From Thermoplasmata archaeon (GTDB taxonomy: Archaea > Thermoplasmatota > Thermoplasmata > Halarchaeoplasmatales > Halarchaeoplasmataceae), in NCBI GenBank assembly GCA_019594195.1, contig JAFDTP010000004.1, positions 1-41,364 of the forward strand: a stretch of 41,364 bases of DNA, read 5' to 3'. Below are positions 21,201 through 31,300 of this stretch, piece after piece. How positions within the stretch are numbered: position 1 is the stretch's first letter; each line of letters begins with the position of its first letter. The notes beneath the pieces were generated by a model, which saw only the letters and a program-made list of their open reading frames with translations, made no database searches and had not been told where the DNA came from. A program made the position numbers and the translations under genes.

Positions 21201-23510
21201 GAAGATACACAGGATATAGAGTTCTGGGTCGACGACGAACTTGTAGAAACAGAGGATGACTTAGAGTTGGACAGTGGAGATACTCACCAAGGTCATTTCA
21301 CTTGGGAGACCGATGAGGACGATTCAGGAGAAAGAGTCCTCGAAATATCGAGCGAAGATGATTCGGATAGTGTTACCATATCGGTACTGAGTGAAACTTT
21401 CTTCCAGGTAGAGATCACAGGTTGGGAAGTCGGTGTAGGTGAAGGTGAAGATATCAATGTAGATTATATGGTAGAAAACATCGGCGATGTTGCTGACAAC
21501 CAAACGATTGAATTTACCATAGACGGAGATCATGAAGACAGTGATAATATAATGTTAGAAGGCGGTGACCTTCATCAATCGACGTTCACTTGGGAGACCG
21601 AAGAAGGCGACGCTGGAGATAGGCTGCTAGAAGTTTCGAGCGAAGACGATTCAGATAGTGTTACCGTAACTGTATTGGAAAGAGCATTCTTCGAAGTCAC
21701 GATATCCCCACTTACTGCTGAAGAATTCAGAGAAGGAGAAGAAGTGAGGGTCGATTACACAGTTGAAAACATCGGCGGCGTTGAAGATACACAGGATATA
21801 GAGTTCTGGGTCGACGACGACCTTGTAGAAACAGAGGATGACTTAGAGTTGGATAGTGGAGATACTCACCAAGGTCATTTCACTTGGACACCAGCTGAAT
21901 TGGATGACGAGGAGGCTACTGAAGAAGAAAAAACCCTGAGCATCAGAGTAGGTGATTATCCTGATGAGAGTAGTGATGAGGTACAGATAACCATATACCT
22001 CGTTCGGGACCTTGATTTTGAGAATATATCCTGGTTAAGGAACGATGAGGAGATCGACATAGATGACGGACTAGAATTGGATGAGATGGAAACTCTCACC
22101 TTTAACGCACAAGTGAGAAATAATGGGACGAGAAATATAGAAGACGCTAGAGTGGAATATATTTTCCCGGATGGGACCGAATACACCGACGATATAAGCG
22201 TACTGGTAGGTGAAAGGGAAAACGTTTCTGCAGAATGGACTGCAGGTGTACCGGACGAAGACGATACGATAACGGTCAGGATCAATGCCACCGAGGGAGA
22301 TAACTATTACTCAGAGAGAACATATTTAGGTATAACTGTCGATCCTTTGGATGATATCGTAGTCTTACCCGATCAAGCTCCTGATGATCTAAGACCTGGA
22401 GAAGAAGGTATTTTATTCCAAGGGACGGTCGAGACAGAGGACGGAACTCCTTGGGAAGGTTTGACTGTTAGAGTTAGCATCCTAGATGGCGATGGCAATG
22501 AGGTAGGTTTCGATGAATCCACAACTAACGAGAACGGACATTTCATGGCGAGATTGATGATGCCCGAAGAAAGCGGTGATTATGAAATAGTATACGAAGT
22601 ACAAACACACCTCCGTCAGAGGGAAACTCAAGATATAACTGTCGAGTCAGAGACGATCGAAGTTGCCGGTATACCGTGGTGGATATTCATAGTGATTGCC
22701 GCTATAGCGATCGGAGGAGCTGGTTCGGTCTTTGCTTATACCAAGTTCTTCGGTATCGCAGAGATGGTCGAATGTGGTAATTGTGGAGCCACTATCTCAG
22801 CAGATGCGACCAGCTGTCCAAAATGTAATGTCGAATTTGATATGGATACTGTTAAGTGCAGTGAATGTGACGAATGGATCCCCGCCGACTCAGATAACTG
22901 TCCTGAATGTGGTGCGGAGTTCGTCAAGACAGGCAAGGAAGTTCAAGATTACACTGAGAGGATGAGAGAACAGTACAAGAAATTCGTAAGACAGCAAAAG
23001 AGGAAAGCAGAGGAAGAACTGGATAAAGAACTCTCCCAAAAAGAATTCATGGACTGGTGGAATGATCAGCCGTCTTTCATCACCTTTGAAGATTGGATGG
23101 AGAGGAAAGAAAAACAGCGCAGAGAAGGAAGCAAGGAATGTCCAGATTGTGGATCTTTGAACAGTGTCGACGCCGGAGTCTGTCAGAAGTGTGGTACCAG
23201 CCTGATAGATGTTGAGGTAGAAGAAGAAGATGAATCTGAAGGAGAACTAGAAGAAGAGATATCTGAAGGATTCCTTGAAGAATCTGAAGAGGAGAGCGAT
23301 GAACAGACCGAAGAATCAGAAGAAACTGAAGGAACTGAAGATAAGGAAGAGATATCCGAAGAGGACAAGGAAGTCGAAGAAGGAAGTGAAGGATCAAAAG
23401 ATAAAGATGATAAAGACGAGGAAGAAGCAAAACAAAAGAAAGTCAAGAAAAAGCCGAAGAAAAAGGTCAAAAAGAAGGTAGTAAAGAAATCTTCTGAAAA
23501 AGACGAGTGA
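18264..23510 (+). CDS. Giant CARDB-repeat surface protein with cytoplasmic zinc ribbons
   Basis: This 1748-residue protein starts with a signal peptide (hydrophobic MLSMLIALTLLLGIVAPVGQ near residues 9-28). Residues about 80-190 and 400-460 have beta-helix-like repeats (LQIINSTLTM, LSLSNSTIK, FEMIDSTFEA). Residues about 665-1240 hold a CARDB-type domain and five tandem repeats of about 97 residues, each with YTVENIGD or a close variant. A CnaB/Ig-like domain is near 1395-1460. One transmembrane helix spans about 1473-1495. The inside part has three 4-Cys zinc ribbons near 1504-1523, 1532-1552 and 1626-1645, then a Glu-rich stretch and a Lys-rich tail (KKPKKKVKKKVVKK). It is very acidic outside. 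A role in the cell envelope or adhesion is likely. Why an adhesin-like protein ends in zinc ribbons is unknown. Confidence 0.85.
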   Translation: MIDGKSQKMLSMLIALTLLLGIVAPVGQVIGESGEDEALEGGTDENLDTGSTSLQSEHTRYITEDEYINETERKEDNNIVIESDGHLQIINSTLTMMLNEEGHTWNITVRDGGQLSLSNSTIKTNPDPTLLRPFLKTDVTVTGGSSLLMEKNSSFRFPGFVNIESSEFEMIDSTFEALEDVPSYDYLWDGDQEDEAVDDNDDGPRLFVTDGSDFYMENSRIDDYYTFDEDTDMWEMSWYPLDEDGEEIVEVQDNEEEYLIGGEEEQELLLEDWFLENPFISDEYLGEYPYINPSNMISSLYVEIEYSTRENYTDDEDLATLDYTTPGGQTGSLDIHPDEESNSAPLWEIELSEFFEGEKAGETRWLIDEGLEVSVENPQTGEDFEVEIEQLRLVSSYDNDIHIRESSITVINSFIDVDIKQSDIDPRTRETATDDDTYLQNSNVDHRVLRIYDSSFKSYGLSIEDDDTDGQEDGDPWILNTESSHDQTWIYRWVDLQVTNEDGVPLPGATVDPNPDNRIEELDETVESINDPDDNPRALEYMQEHGNGTYVEGEDIYEANEEGRITMFLASDRINYPGDWPNSEYVGNYLLDLTYEDEDQGIFETATSEISLEHFPKMDNPESISAQIPVDLPDLEAEDLRRVEEDQPIIPEDEVDLIMNVSNVGDADASDVNVSFYQDEFDPDHPDENLFDHTILDGLGEDESEEVETTWDAPVDTGSYTIIGVVDPENSITEKNRDNNHANITLDVVSEPHFEVDIDSPEDTDEFIEGEVVTVSYTVENIGDLEGTQDIEFWVDDELQDTLEDLTLDSGDQHIDTFSFTAEDTVDGHEISVLSDDDSSVVNIQVLEDADFQVEIDSPEDTDEFIEGDTIEVEYTVENQGQVGDVRDITFKVDGLEEETQSVGLEPGEDISGEFTWQAESPFGERDLSIEADNEDVVTISVLEDARFVVDLVSPIEEDSFLEGDTVTVEYTVENLGDVEDTQDIEFWVDDELVETEDDLELDSGDTHQGHFTWETDEDDSGERVLEISSEDDSDSVTISVLSETFFQVEITGWEVGVGEGEDINVDYMVENIGDVADNQTIEFTIDGDHEDSDNIMLEGGDLHQSTFTWETEEGDAGDRLLEVSSEDDSDSVTVTVLERAFFEVTISPLTAEEFREGEEVRVDYTVENIGGVEDTQDIEFWVDDDLVETEDDLELDSGDTHQGHFTWTPAELDDEEATEEEKTLSIRVGDYPDESSDEVQITIYLVRDLDFENISWLRNDEEIDIDDGLELDEMETLTFNAQVRNNGTRNIEDARVEYIFPDGTEYTDDISVLVGERENVSAEWTAGVPDEDDTITVRINATEGDNYYSERTYLGITVDPLDDIVVLPDQAPDDLRPGEEGILFQGTVETEDGTPWEGLTVRVSILDGDGNEVGFDESTTNENGHFMARLMMPEESGDYEIVYEVQTHLRQRETQDITVESETIEVAGIPWWIFIVIAAIAIGGAGSVFAYTKFFGIAEMVECGNCGATISADATSCPKCNVEFDMDTVKCSECDEWIPADSDNCPECGAEFVKTGKEVQDYTERMREQYKKFVRQQKRKAEEELDKELSQKEFMDWWNDQPSFITFEDWMERKEKQRREGSKECPDCGSLNSVDAGVCQKCGTSLIDVEVEEEDESEGELEEEISEGFLEESEEESDEQTEESEETEGTEDKEEISEEDKEVEEGSEGSKDKDDKDEEEAKQKKVKKKPKKKVKKKVVKKSSEKDE
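21201..21307 (+). repeat. Near-identical intragenic repeat, copy 1
   Basis: This 107-nt segment in CARDB repeat 3 differs from 21783-21889 at about two positions. The spacing of 582 nt equals two 97-residue repeats. The intervening repeat is much less similar, so the match reflects recent duplication or gene conversion. Confidence 0.85.
21783..21889 (+). repeat. Near-identical intragenic repeat, copy 2
   Basis: This is the partner of 21201-21307, located in CARDB repeat 5. It encodes the same stretch except for one Glu-to-Asp change in the WVDDELVE / WVDDDLVE motif; the other difference is synonymous. Confidence 0.85.
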
Positions 23511-23560
23511 AAGACAAAATCCCTAAAACCCCTTTTATAATTTTGTTTTATGTCTTTTTT
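23510..23560 (+). terminator. Hairpin and T-run terminator of the surface-protein gene
   Basis: AAAGACA directly at the stop codon pairs with TGTCTTT at about 23551-23557, with an AAAAT/ATTTT pairing nested inside. A run of six T follows, then a pyrimidine-rich tract. The arrangement resembles an intrinsic terminator and suits the end of a highly expressed gene. Confidence 0.5.
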
Positions 23561-23627
23561 CTTCTTTTCAATTTCTCGGCAAGTAAGCTTATAAGTCAGT
23601 TCTAGTGATTAGAAAAAAGAGTCTAAG

Positions 23628-25568
23628 ATGAAGAGTGAGAGTATATTCGAGATCAAGGAAAAGGACGGAACTGCCAGGATAGGCGTTTATGAAACACCAC
23701 ACGGTACTATCGAGACGCCGGAGATAATGCCGGTGATCAATCCGAATAAAGAGTTGATACCTGTTGAGAGACTGGAGGAAGAGTTCGATCCAGAGATATT
23801 GATCACCAATTCTTACATATTATACAGCGATCCTAACAGCAAAAAAGAAGTCTTAGAGAAAGGTATCCACGAACTTCTCGGGTTCCATGGTCCGATAATG
23901 ACGGATTCAGGTACATTTCAGGCCCACGTTTACGGCGAAATAGACATCGAGCCAGAAGAGATCTTAAAATTTCAAAGAGAGATAGGCTCGGACATAGCTA
24001 CGATCTTGGATGAGTTCACCGAACCGGAAGATCCCAAGGAACTGGTACAGGAGAAAGTCAGAAAGACGATCCAAAGGGCTGAAGAGTCAAAAACAGACGA
24101 TGACACGGAGACTCTGCTCGCTTTCCCGGTCCAGGGTTCAGTATTCAAAGAGCTCAGGGAAGGATGTGGAAGATCTATGGGTAAATTAGGAGGGGATCTA
24201 TATCCGATAGGCGGTGTCGTCCCCTTGATGGAAGATTATAGGTTCCGTGACCTAGTCGAAGTTATCATAGCGTCTAAGAAAGGACTCGGTCCGCGGGGAC
24301 CGGTCCATCTTTTCGGTGCTGGTCATCCTATGCTGTATTCTATCTCGGCTTTACTCGGTTGTGACCTTTTCGACTCTAGCTCATATGCAAAGTATGCTAA
24401 ACGGGGAGACTTGATGTTTCCTGAAGGTACGAAAAATTTAGAGGATCTTGAATATCTAGGGTGCGAATGTCCGGTATGTAGTTCCCACGACATCCGTGAG
24501 ATAAAGGATAGGTATAAAAACGGCGATATCCGACCTATCGCTGAACATAACCTTTGGGCATGCTACAGAGAGATAGACAAGGTGAAGCAGGCTATAAGTG
24601 AAGGAAGGCTTTGGGAACTTGTCGAAAGAAGGGCGAGGGCACATCCTAAACTTTTAGAGGCCTTAAAGGTTATAGATGATGAGTATGACCTTCTTGAAAG
24701 GTTCGAACCCCGGAGCAGAAACAGAGCGGCTCTTTACACAGGAGTTGAATCAAATTTTAGACCCTCGTTCAAAAGGTTAAAACGTTGGATAATTGAAGAT
24801 TACACACCACCCAAAAACGGGCCTACAGTTTACTTCGACATCGATGATAACAGAAAGCCCTACAACAGGTTTCTGAAAGAAGAGTTAAGGTCATTAGAGG
24901 ATTACGACGTGAATCTCCTTGTCAAGACCCCATTGGGTCCCGTTCCTCTTGAGTTAGATGAGATATATCCGGTAGCTCAGTCTATATTCCCTTCCGGTAT
25001 GAGATCCCCACTTTCACTGGATGAATACACCGACCTAAAAAAGATAGAAGAATTGATAAGATGGGAAGGTGATGAGACACTAAAAGTTCTTTCGAACCAA
25101 AGTTCTCTTGGGTTTGACGAGATGAAGATAAGAGCTGTAGCCGACTATCAGTTTTTTAAAGGAGCAGGGAAGATCTTAACGGATGGCAGCCTTGATTACG
25201 TGAAGAACAATAAGGGCAGAGTCAAAAATGTCAAGCTGAACGATGAGCACATACTTTCAGTACGACACTACGATGGCTTTTTTACCTTGAAGAAAGCCGG
25301 TGCAAGACTCCTTTGGAAAGCGGACCTCTCTGAAAAAATAAAGATAGAGGTCACCGAGGAGAGTGCTGAGTTCAATAGAGATGGTAAAAGCGTGTTTTCT
25401 AAATTTGTCAAGGGGATGTCAGGATCGTTAAGGCCTGGGGATGAAGCTCTAGTGGTCACAGAAGATGATCGACTCGCAGCGGTCGCCAGGGTATTCATGA
25501 ATAAAGATGAAGTGGAAGTTTTCGATCGTGGTCTCGCGGCAAATGTCAGGTACGGTTTCAAAGTATAG
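23628..25568 (+). CDS. tgtA: Archaeosine tRNA-guanine transglycosylase (arcTGT)
   Basis: This 646-residue enzyme replaces guanine 15 in archaeal tRNA with preQ0, the first step to archaeosine. In the N-terminal TIM barrel the general base is Asp93 in MTDSGTFQ and the likely nucleophile is Asp249 in LFDSSSYAKYA. The zinc ligands Cys279, Cys281, Cys284 and His307 are all present (ECPVCSSH and AEHNLW). The archaeal C-terminal domains follow, ending in a PUA domain (SLRPGDEALVVTEDDRLAAV, residues about 570-646). The length fits a full arcTGT. A TATA-like element at about 23585-23595 precedes ATG 23628. Its product is the substrate for ArcS with RaSEA, and RaSEA is encoded at 7423. RLI follows 45 nt downstream. 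Confidence 0.95.
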   Translation: MKSESIFEIKEKDGTARIGVYETPHGTIETPEIMPVINPNKELIPVERLEEEFDPEILITNSYILYSDPNSKKEVLEKGIHELLGFHGPIMTDSGTFQAHVYGEIDIEPEEILKFQREIGSDIATILDEFTEPEDPKELVQEKVRKTIQRAEESKTDDDTETLLAFPVQGSVFKELREGCGRSMGKLGGDLYPIGGVVPLMEDYRFRDLVEVIIASKKGLGPRGPVHLFGAGHPMLYSISALLGCDLFDSSSYAKYAKRGDLMFPEGTKNLEDLEYLGCECPVCSSHDIREIKDRYKNGDIRPIAEHNLWACYREIDKVKQAISEGRLWELVERRARAHPKLLEALKVIDDEYDLLERFEPRSRNRAALYTGVESNFRPSFKRLKRWIIEDYTPPKNGPTVYFDIDDNRKPYNRFLKEELRSLEDYDVNLLVKTPLGPVPLELDEIYPVAQSIFPSGMRSPLSLDEYTDLKKIEELIRWEGDETLKVLSNQSSLGFDEMKIRAVADYQFFKGAGKILTDGSLDYVKNNKGRVKNVKLNDEHILSVRHYDGFFTLKKAGARLLWKADLSEKIKIEVTEESAEFNRDGKSVFSKFVKGMSGSLRPGDEALVVTEDDRLAAVARVFMNKDEVEVFDRGLAANVRYGFKV

Positions 25569-25613
25569 TGCAGGCATCAATCTAAAATATGACCGCTGAT
25601 ATGGGTGTTTTAA

Positions 25614-27386
25614 ATGCGTATAGCAGTCCTGATAGAGGAAAAATGTCAGTCCGACCGTTGCGGTTATGAATGTATAAACTACTGTCCTATGGTCCGCATG
25701 GGCGATGAAACCATAGTCAAGACCGAAGATGCTGTGAAGATATCCGAAGAACTGTGTGAAGGATGCGGGATATGTGTTGACAAGTGCCCCTTCGATGCTA
25801 TAAAGATGATCAACCTTCCGGAAGAATTGGATTCTGACATGATACACCAGTTCGGAGAGAACAGTTTCAGGCTCTATAGACTTCCTCTCCCTGAAAAAGG
25901 ACTGGTTACAGGACTCCTAGGTGCAAACGGTATAGGTAAGACCACTGCGATAAGATTATTATCGGGAGAGATAACCCCGAATCTTGGCAACTTTGAAGAA
26001 GACGCATCCTGGGACCGCGTCGTAGAAAAATATTCCGGTACTGCATTAGGCGACTATTTTAAGGCATTATCCGCCGGTGAAATAGAGACCGCATTGAAGC
26101 CACAGTATGTTGATAAGATCCCTGCACATTATTCGGGAAAAGTAGAGGACCTTCTTTCAAGGATCGGCGATGATTACGAAAGATGGGTTGAAGCACTTGA
26201 AATAGAGAGCACTCTGGATTCTAAGGTCACGAATCTCTCTGGTGGCGAACTTCAGAGAGTCGCAATAGCAGCCACGACGACGAAGGACGCAGACGTTTAT
26301 TTTTATGACGAACCCTCATCTTACCTGGACATAAGACAGAGATTGAAGGTCGCCGAAGTCATAAAAGAGAAGAGCAAGGATAGTAGGGTCATGGTCATAG
26401 AACACGACCTAGCGGTTCTAGACTTCCTTGCGAACAATGTCCATCTACTCTATGGTTCAAAAGGAGCCTATGGCGTGGTGACTCATCCTAAGGGGGTGAG
26501 GGTAGCTATAAACTCTTACCTGAAAGGTTTCATAGACGAGGAAAACATACGTTTCAGAGACACGGAGATAGAGTTCGAAGAAAGATCTCCCAAATCGGAT
26601 TGGCATTCAAAGCCGATAATCGAATACGATGATCTGGTCAAAGAGTGGGACTCTTTCAGGCTTGAAACTGAAAAAGGGGAGATACCGGAAGGTGAAGTGA
26701 TAGGTATCGTCGGTCCGAATGCGACCGGTAAGACCACTTTCGTGAAGATGCTAGCAGATGTTATCGAACCAACTGAAGGAGAGATAAAAAAGGATATAAC
26801 CGTCAGTTATAAACCTCAGTATATCAAACCCGATTATGAAGGTAGGGTAATAGACCTCTATAGGACCGAGATCAATGACCGTCTAGACGAGGGTTTTTTC
26901 CGTTCAAATGTTTTAGATCCTCTGGATATAGAGGACCTTTTCGAAAGAGAAGTACCGAACCTGAGTGGTGGAGAGTTACAGCGGGCTGTACTCGCACTTT
27001 CACTGGGTAGGGACGCGGATCTTTATCTGATCGATGAACCCAGCGCTTATCTAGATGCTGGACGAAGGATGACCGCCGCTAAAGTGATAAGAAGATATAT
27101 GGAAAAGAGTGACAAAGGAGGTATGATCGTAGATCACGACGTTTATTTCGTTGATTATGTTTCCGACCTGATCATGAACTTTTCCGGCGAACCAGGAGTG
27201 AGAGGGAAAGGTGAAGGCCCCTATGATATGAGAAAAGGTATGAACAACTTCTTGAGAGAAGTCGGCATCACGTTTAGAAGGGACGCGGACACTTATAGGC
27301 CGAGAGTGAATAAAAGAGATTCACGTCTGGATAGGAAGCAAAAATCTAAAGGAGAATATTACTACATCAAAAACATGGGTCAATAG
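25614..27386 (+). CDS. rli1: Ribosome recycling ATPase ABCE1/RLI
   Basis: This 590-residue protein splits ribosomes after termination. The N-terminal ferredoxin-like domain has two iron-sulfur cysteine groups, [15 protein letters not shown] near residue 11 and [13 protein letters not shown] near 48. Two ABC ATPase domains follow. The first has Walker [12 protein letters not shown] near 103, signature [11 protein letters not shown] near 204 and Walker [11 protein letters not shown] near 230. The second has [12 protein letters not shown] near 368, [13 protein letters not shown] near 449 and [10 protein letters not shown] near 474. Hinge-type sequences close each half. The start ATG 25614 has a TATA-like element about 25-30 nt upstream and is probably leaderless. 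The 3' end overlaps the convergent scpA by 7 nt. Confidence 0.96.
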   Translation: MRIAVLIEEKCQSDRCGYECINYCPMVRMGDETIVKTEDAVKISEELCEGCGICVDKCPFDAIKMINLPEELDSDMIHQFGENSFRLYRLPLPEKGLVTGLLGANGIGKTTAIRLLSGEITPNLGNFEEDASWDRVVEKYSGTALGDYFKALSAGEIETALKPQYVDKIPAHYSGKVEDLLSRIGDDYERWVEALEIESTLDSKVTNLSGGELQRVAIAATTTKDADVYFYDEPSSYLDIRQRLKVAEVIKEKSKDSRVMVIEHDLAVLDFLANNVHLLYGSKGAYGVVTHPKGVRVAINSYLKGFIDEENIRFRDTEIEFEERSPKSDWHSKPIIEYDDLVKEWDSFRLETEKGEIPEGEVIGIVGPNATGKTTFVKMLADVIEPTEGEIKKDITVSYKPQYIKPDYEGRVIDLYRTEINDRLDEGFFRSNVLDPLDIEDLFEREVPNLSGGELQRAVLALSLGRDADLYLIDEPSAYLDAGRRMTAAKVIRRYMEKSDKGGMIVDHDVYFVDYVSDLIMNFSGEPGVRGKGEGPYDMRKGMNNFLREVGITFRRDADTYRPRVNKRDSRLDRKQKSKGEYYYIKNMGQ

Positions 27387-28393
27387 GACTTTATCCTTCC
27401 CATGGCCATACTTTCTTCCTGCTGTTCGGAAGCAAGTTCCATAAGACCGTTCTGTCTTTTTTCTTCCGGAACAAGGTTCTCCAGCAGTATCTGACCATTT
27501 GGATATCCCATCTGTTTCAGATTTATTTTGTTTTCCTGGTTCAGGAACAGGACCGACATCAGGGATGTGATTATATCCTTTTTTCTATCGTCGTGTATCA
27601 TGCTAAAAGTTATGACCTTCTGCTCGTAACAACATATCCTATCCCATATCTTAGATTTATCACTCTGTATATCTTCCTCGTGAGAGCGAGTATCGTAATT
27701 CTCATCTCTCTCCTCCAGTTCTTTCTCTCTTTCCCTCTTCTTCTCTTTTCTTATCTTCTCCATTTTTTCTCTGTACTTCGCTTCCTGCTTTGCATCTTCG
27801 AAAGCATCGACCAGTTGGATCAGTGATACCGGTTTCTTCTCTTCTCTCCTCACGGCTTTGTCTAGAGGTAATTCTTCTTCTTGGAGTACTTCTTCTTCAT
27901 AATCTAGATCTTCAGGATCGTCGTAAACTTCCTGATCCCATACATCCCATTCCTCGAAGAATTCATCTCCCTCCATAGCTGCTTCTTGTTCTTCTTCCTC
28001 TTCCTCCTCAGCCGAGTAAAGGACCTGTTCGCACTGCATCTTTAGGACCGACCAGGCCATGTTTATCAACTGTCCTGTTACAAGGAAGTCTAGACTGTCC
28101 TTTTCTTTAGCCTGCTTCAGATACATCTCTGTGAAAGATACTAAGTCGATCTCCCATGGATCCATCCTTTCGTCGATGACAAGTTTGAACACAGAGGCTA
28201 TCGCTTTTTCGAAGGGATCTCCGGAGAACTCCTTGTCCTCGTCATCCATGTTCTCGATCATCTCTAGATAATTGTCTATCCTATCCACGTTTCTTTCTTC
28301 ATCGATGAGAGACTTGTGGAATGTGAGATGCTGGATAACGTCTTCTGGTGAGTTTTCTACCTGGATAGCCGGTTCTTTCATCTCTGAAACCAT
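27380..28393 (-). CDS. scpA: Segregation and condensation protein A (ScpA)
   Basis: This 337-residue kleisin bridges the SMC heads. The N-terminal segment has DPWEIDLVSFTEMYLKQAKE near residue 77, matching the kleisin N-domain, and LVTGQLINMAWSVLKMQ near 103. The C-terminal winged helix is near 260-337. Typical ScpA proteins are about 220-270 residues; the extra length is a very acidic middle region (about 122-180) with runs of Glu and several Trp and Tyr. The start codon immediately follows the smc stop with no gap, so the two are translated from one message. ScpB is not in this window. Confidence 0.9.
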   Translation of the reverse strand: MVSEMKEPAIQVENSPEDVIQHLTFHKSLIDEERNVDRIDNYLEMIENMDDEDKEFSGDPFEKAIASVFKLVIDERMDPWEIDLVSFTEMYLKQAKEKDSLDFLVTGQLINMAWSVLKMQCEQVLYSAEEEEEEEQEAAMEGDEFFEEWDVWDQEVYDDPEDLDYEEEVLQEEELPLDKAVRREEKKPVSLIQLVDAFEDAKQEAKYREKMEKIRKEKKREREKELEERDENYDTRSHEEDIQSDKSKIWDRICCYEQKVITFSMIHDDRKKDIITSLMSVLFLNQENKINLKQMGYPNGQILLENLVPEEKRQNGLMELASEQQEESMAMGRIKSY

Positions 28394-31300
28394 TCAGTGC
28401 ACCTCCGTTTCGAGTTTGCTGACTTTAGATAGTTCAGGTATATCCTTTTCACCTTCTGAACCTATATTGACCTTCATTATGACGTCCGATATACCGCTAT
28501 CATTTATCGTGACTCCTATGACGTGGTCCGATTTTTTAAGCGTTACTTTCCTGAGCGATATCTGGATGAACTGTGCGTTCTTGGAGTTTTCCTTTATCAT
28601 CTCCGCTACATTTTCAGCGTTCACCGCGTCTAAATTTTGATCTATCTCATCGAGCAGATAGAAAGGCGAAGGATCGTACATCTGGATGGAGAAGATGAAT
28701 GCCATGGAAACTAAGCTCTTTTCTCCTCCGGAAAGAGCGTTTATGAGATGGACTTTTTTCCCCGGAGGTCTAGCTTTTATTATCAAACCCCCTTCGAAGG
28801 GATCTTCAGGGTTTTCAAGTTCGAGATGGGCCTCACCACCTTCCGAAAGACTTTCGTATACCTTTCCAAAATTCTTGTTGATCTCCTTTTTGACTTTCAA
28901 TAGTCCTTCCTTTTTCTTCTCGTCTAGTTCGTCTATCATATTGTCCAGTTCTTCTCTCCTCCTCTCGAGTTCGGAATATTCCTCCTGGAGTTCTTCCATC
29001 CTCTCCTTTTTTTCCTTGTAAACGTCGAGAGCCCTCATATTTACAGGCTGGAGCTCTTCCATCTTATTTTTACTCCTTCTTATCGTGTTTTTCAATTCTT
29101 TCATCGTCGGCAGTTCTTGGTCGGAGTAATCGGTAGAATCTTCGATATCTTCTTTTAGGTCCTCAAGTTTTTCTCTTTCTGTGCTCAACTTTCGTTTTGA
29201 GCTGATTATGAACTCTTGTTTGGACTCTATCTCGGTCTCTATCTGATCGATTCTATGTTTTTTCTCCATCCGTTCTTCTTTTTTGTCTTCAAGTTCGTTT
29301 CTGATATCTTCTAATTCATCTCCGACCTCTGAGGCTTTTTCTTCGAGTTCCTCGAGTTTCTCTTTCTTTTCATTGATGATGGATTCTGATTTTTTGATCT
29401 GGCTTTCCTTGCTTTTTATATCTTCCTTCAGCTCCTTTCTGGTGTTCTTTATCTCTTCTATCTTTTCATCTAGATGTTCCTCTCTGTTTTCCTTCTTGTC
29501 CAATTCGGATCTTAATTTATTTAGTGACTTGTCAAGTTCCAATTCTTTATCTTTGAGTTCTCTCAGCTTTTTAGAAAGTTCTTCAGGACTCACTTCTCTT
29601 ATCTTTTCTCTTATTTTTTCTTTTTCATCTTTCAGCTCACCCAGTTGATCCTGAAGATGCTCGACCGAGTTTTTGAACTTTTCTTTTTTATCATCGAGTT
29701 CATCTTCTCTTTCACTTTTCTCCTGGATTTTAGATTCTTTCTTTTTTATCTTCGAGTTGAGACGATCGATCCTAGATTCTAGTTCTGATTGTATCTGATG
29801 ACCTCCTTCGCTTTGAAGCTCCTGCATCTCGTCTTGGATCTCTTGTATCTCTTTCTGCACCTCCTTCAAAGAACCTTTCACTTTTTTCAGATTTTCTCTA
29901 CTGCTCTGAAGGTCATTGCTCACTTTTTCTAACTTACCCCGATCGGGAGCGCTGAATCCGATCATATTTTTCTTCAGAGTTCCACCTGTCATGGCTCCGC
30001 TTTTCTGTATCTTCTCTCCGTCCAAAGTGACTATCCTCACTCCGCCCATCTGTTCCCTCGCTGATTCGATATCTTCCATGACTACGGTATCATGGAAAAC
30101 ATACCAGAACACATTATCGTATTTTTCCTTATAATCGACCAGTTCGATCGCGAAATCTACTGCTTTATCATCCTTTACAGTCCTCAAGGCCTTGCCCTTC
30201 GGTCTTCCACTCCTCATCTTGTTCAAAGGCAGAAAACTCGCTCTTCCGGCATCTTTTTTCTTTAGATATTTGATCGCCCGTGATGCAACAGCATCGTTAT
30301 CCACAACTATACTCTGCATCCTACCTCCGGCAGCGACCTTCAATGCGGTCTCATATTTATCTTCAACATCCGCAAGTTCGGCTATAGTCCCGTGTATACC
30401 CTCGAGTTCCCCTTTATCTCTAGCTTCGAGGATGGTTGAGACCGCCCTATTATATCCCTTCTTCACTGATTTTGCGGCTTTTTTCTCGGCCTTTAACTGC
30501 TCGTATTTCCTTTTAAGTCGATCCACTCTCTGTTCTAGATCTTCTTTGTCTTGTCTTAGATTCTTTTCCCTGCTTTTCTTTTCGTGAAATTCATTTTTCA
30601 ATTCCTCGAGTCTTTCTTTCTGCTCTTCGTTCTGGTCGCTCAGGTCCTCGAGTTCCATCTCCTTTTCCTTTTTCTCGAATTCAAGGTCTTCTTTTTCCTC
30701 CTCTATCTCTGCTATTTCCTCCCTGACCCTCTCTATTTTATCTTTTACGGTTTCTAGTTCTATCTTTTTATCTGAAAGTTTGTCTTTCTTTTTTTCTTGC
30801 TTTTTCTCTAACTCGATGGCCTCTTTTTTCAACTCTTTGATGCGCTCGTCGGAATCCGATTGTTTATCTTCGATCTCTTCTTTTTCCTCCTCTACATCTT
30901 TTAACAATCGTTCTTTTTCTTCGATCTCTTCTTTTATATCTCTCTTCTCCTCCTTGATATCGGAGAGATCGTCCTTTTTCTCCTTCAATCTTTCTTGAAG
31001 TTTTTCACGCTGTTTTTTGTTCTTTTCTATTGTATATTCAGCATCTTCTTTTTTATCGTCAGCTCTTCCGACTGCGAGTTTTAATTCGTTGATCCTTTCC
31101 TGCAGCTCTTTGCTCTTCTCGTCGCCCTTCTCATTTAGTTCATCTCTCAATTCCTCTATCTCTCTAGTCAGTTCGTTTATATCTTTCTTCAATTCCTGTT
31201 TTTTCTCTTTTTTGTTTTCTATGCTTTCCTTATTTTTGTCGATATCATCCTGTATCGATCCTATGTTACGTTCAGTGTTTTGGATCATCTTCCAATTTTT

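Noticed and set aside
23080..23481. Open frames on both strands over the charged tail of the giant surface protein
   Set aside because: Low-complexity Glu/Lys codons open all frames; the annotated frame has the signal peptide, membrane segment and zinc ribbons.
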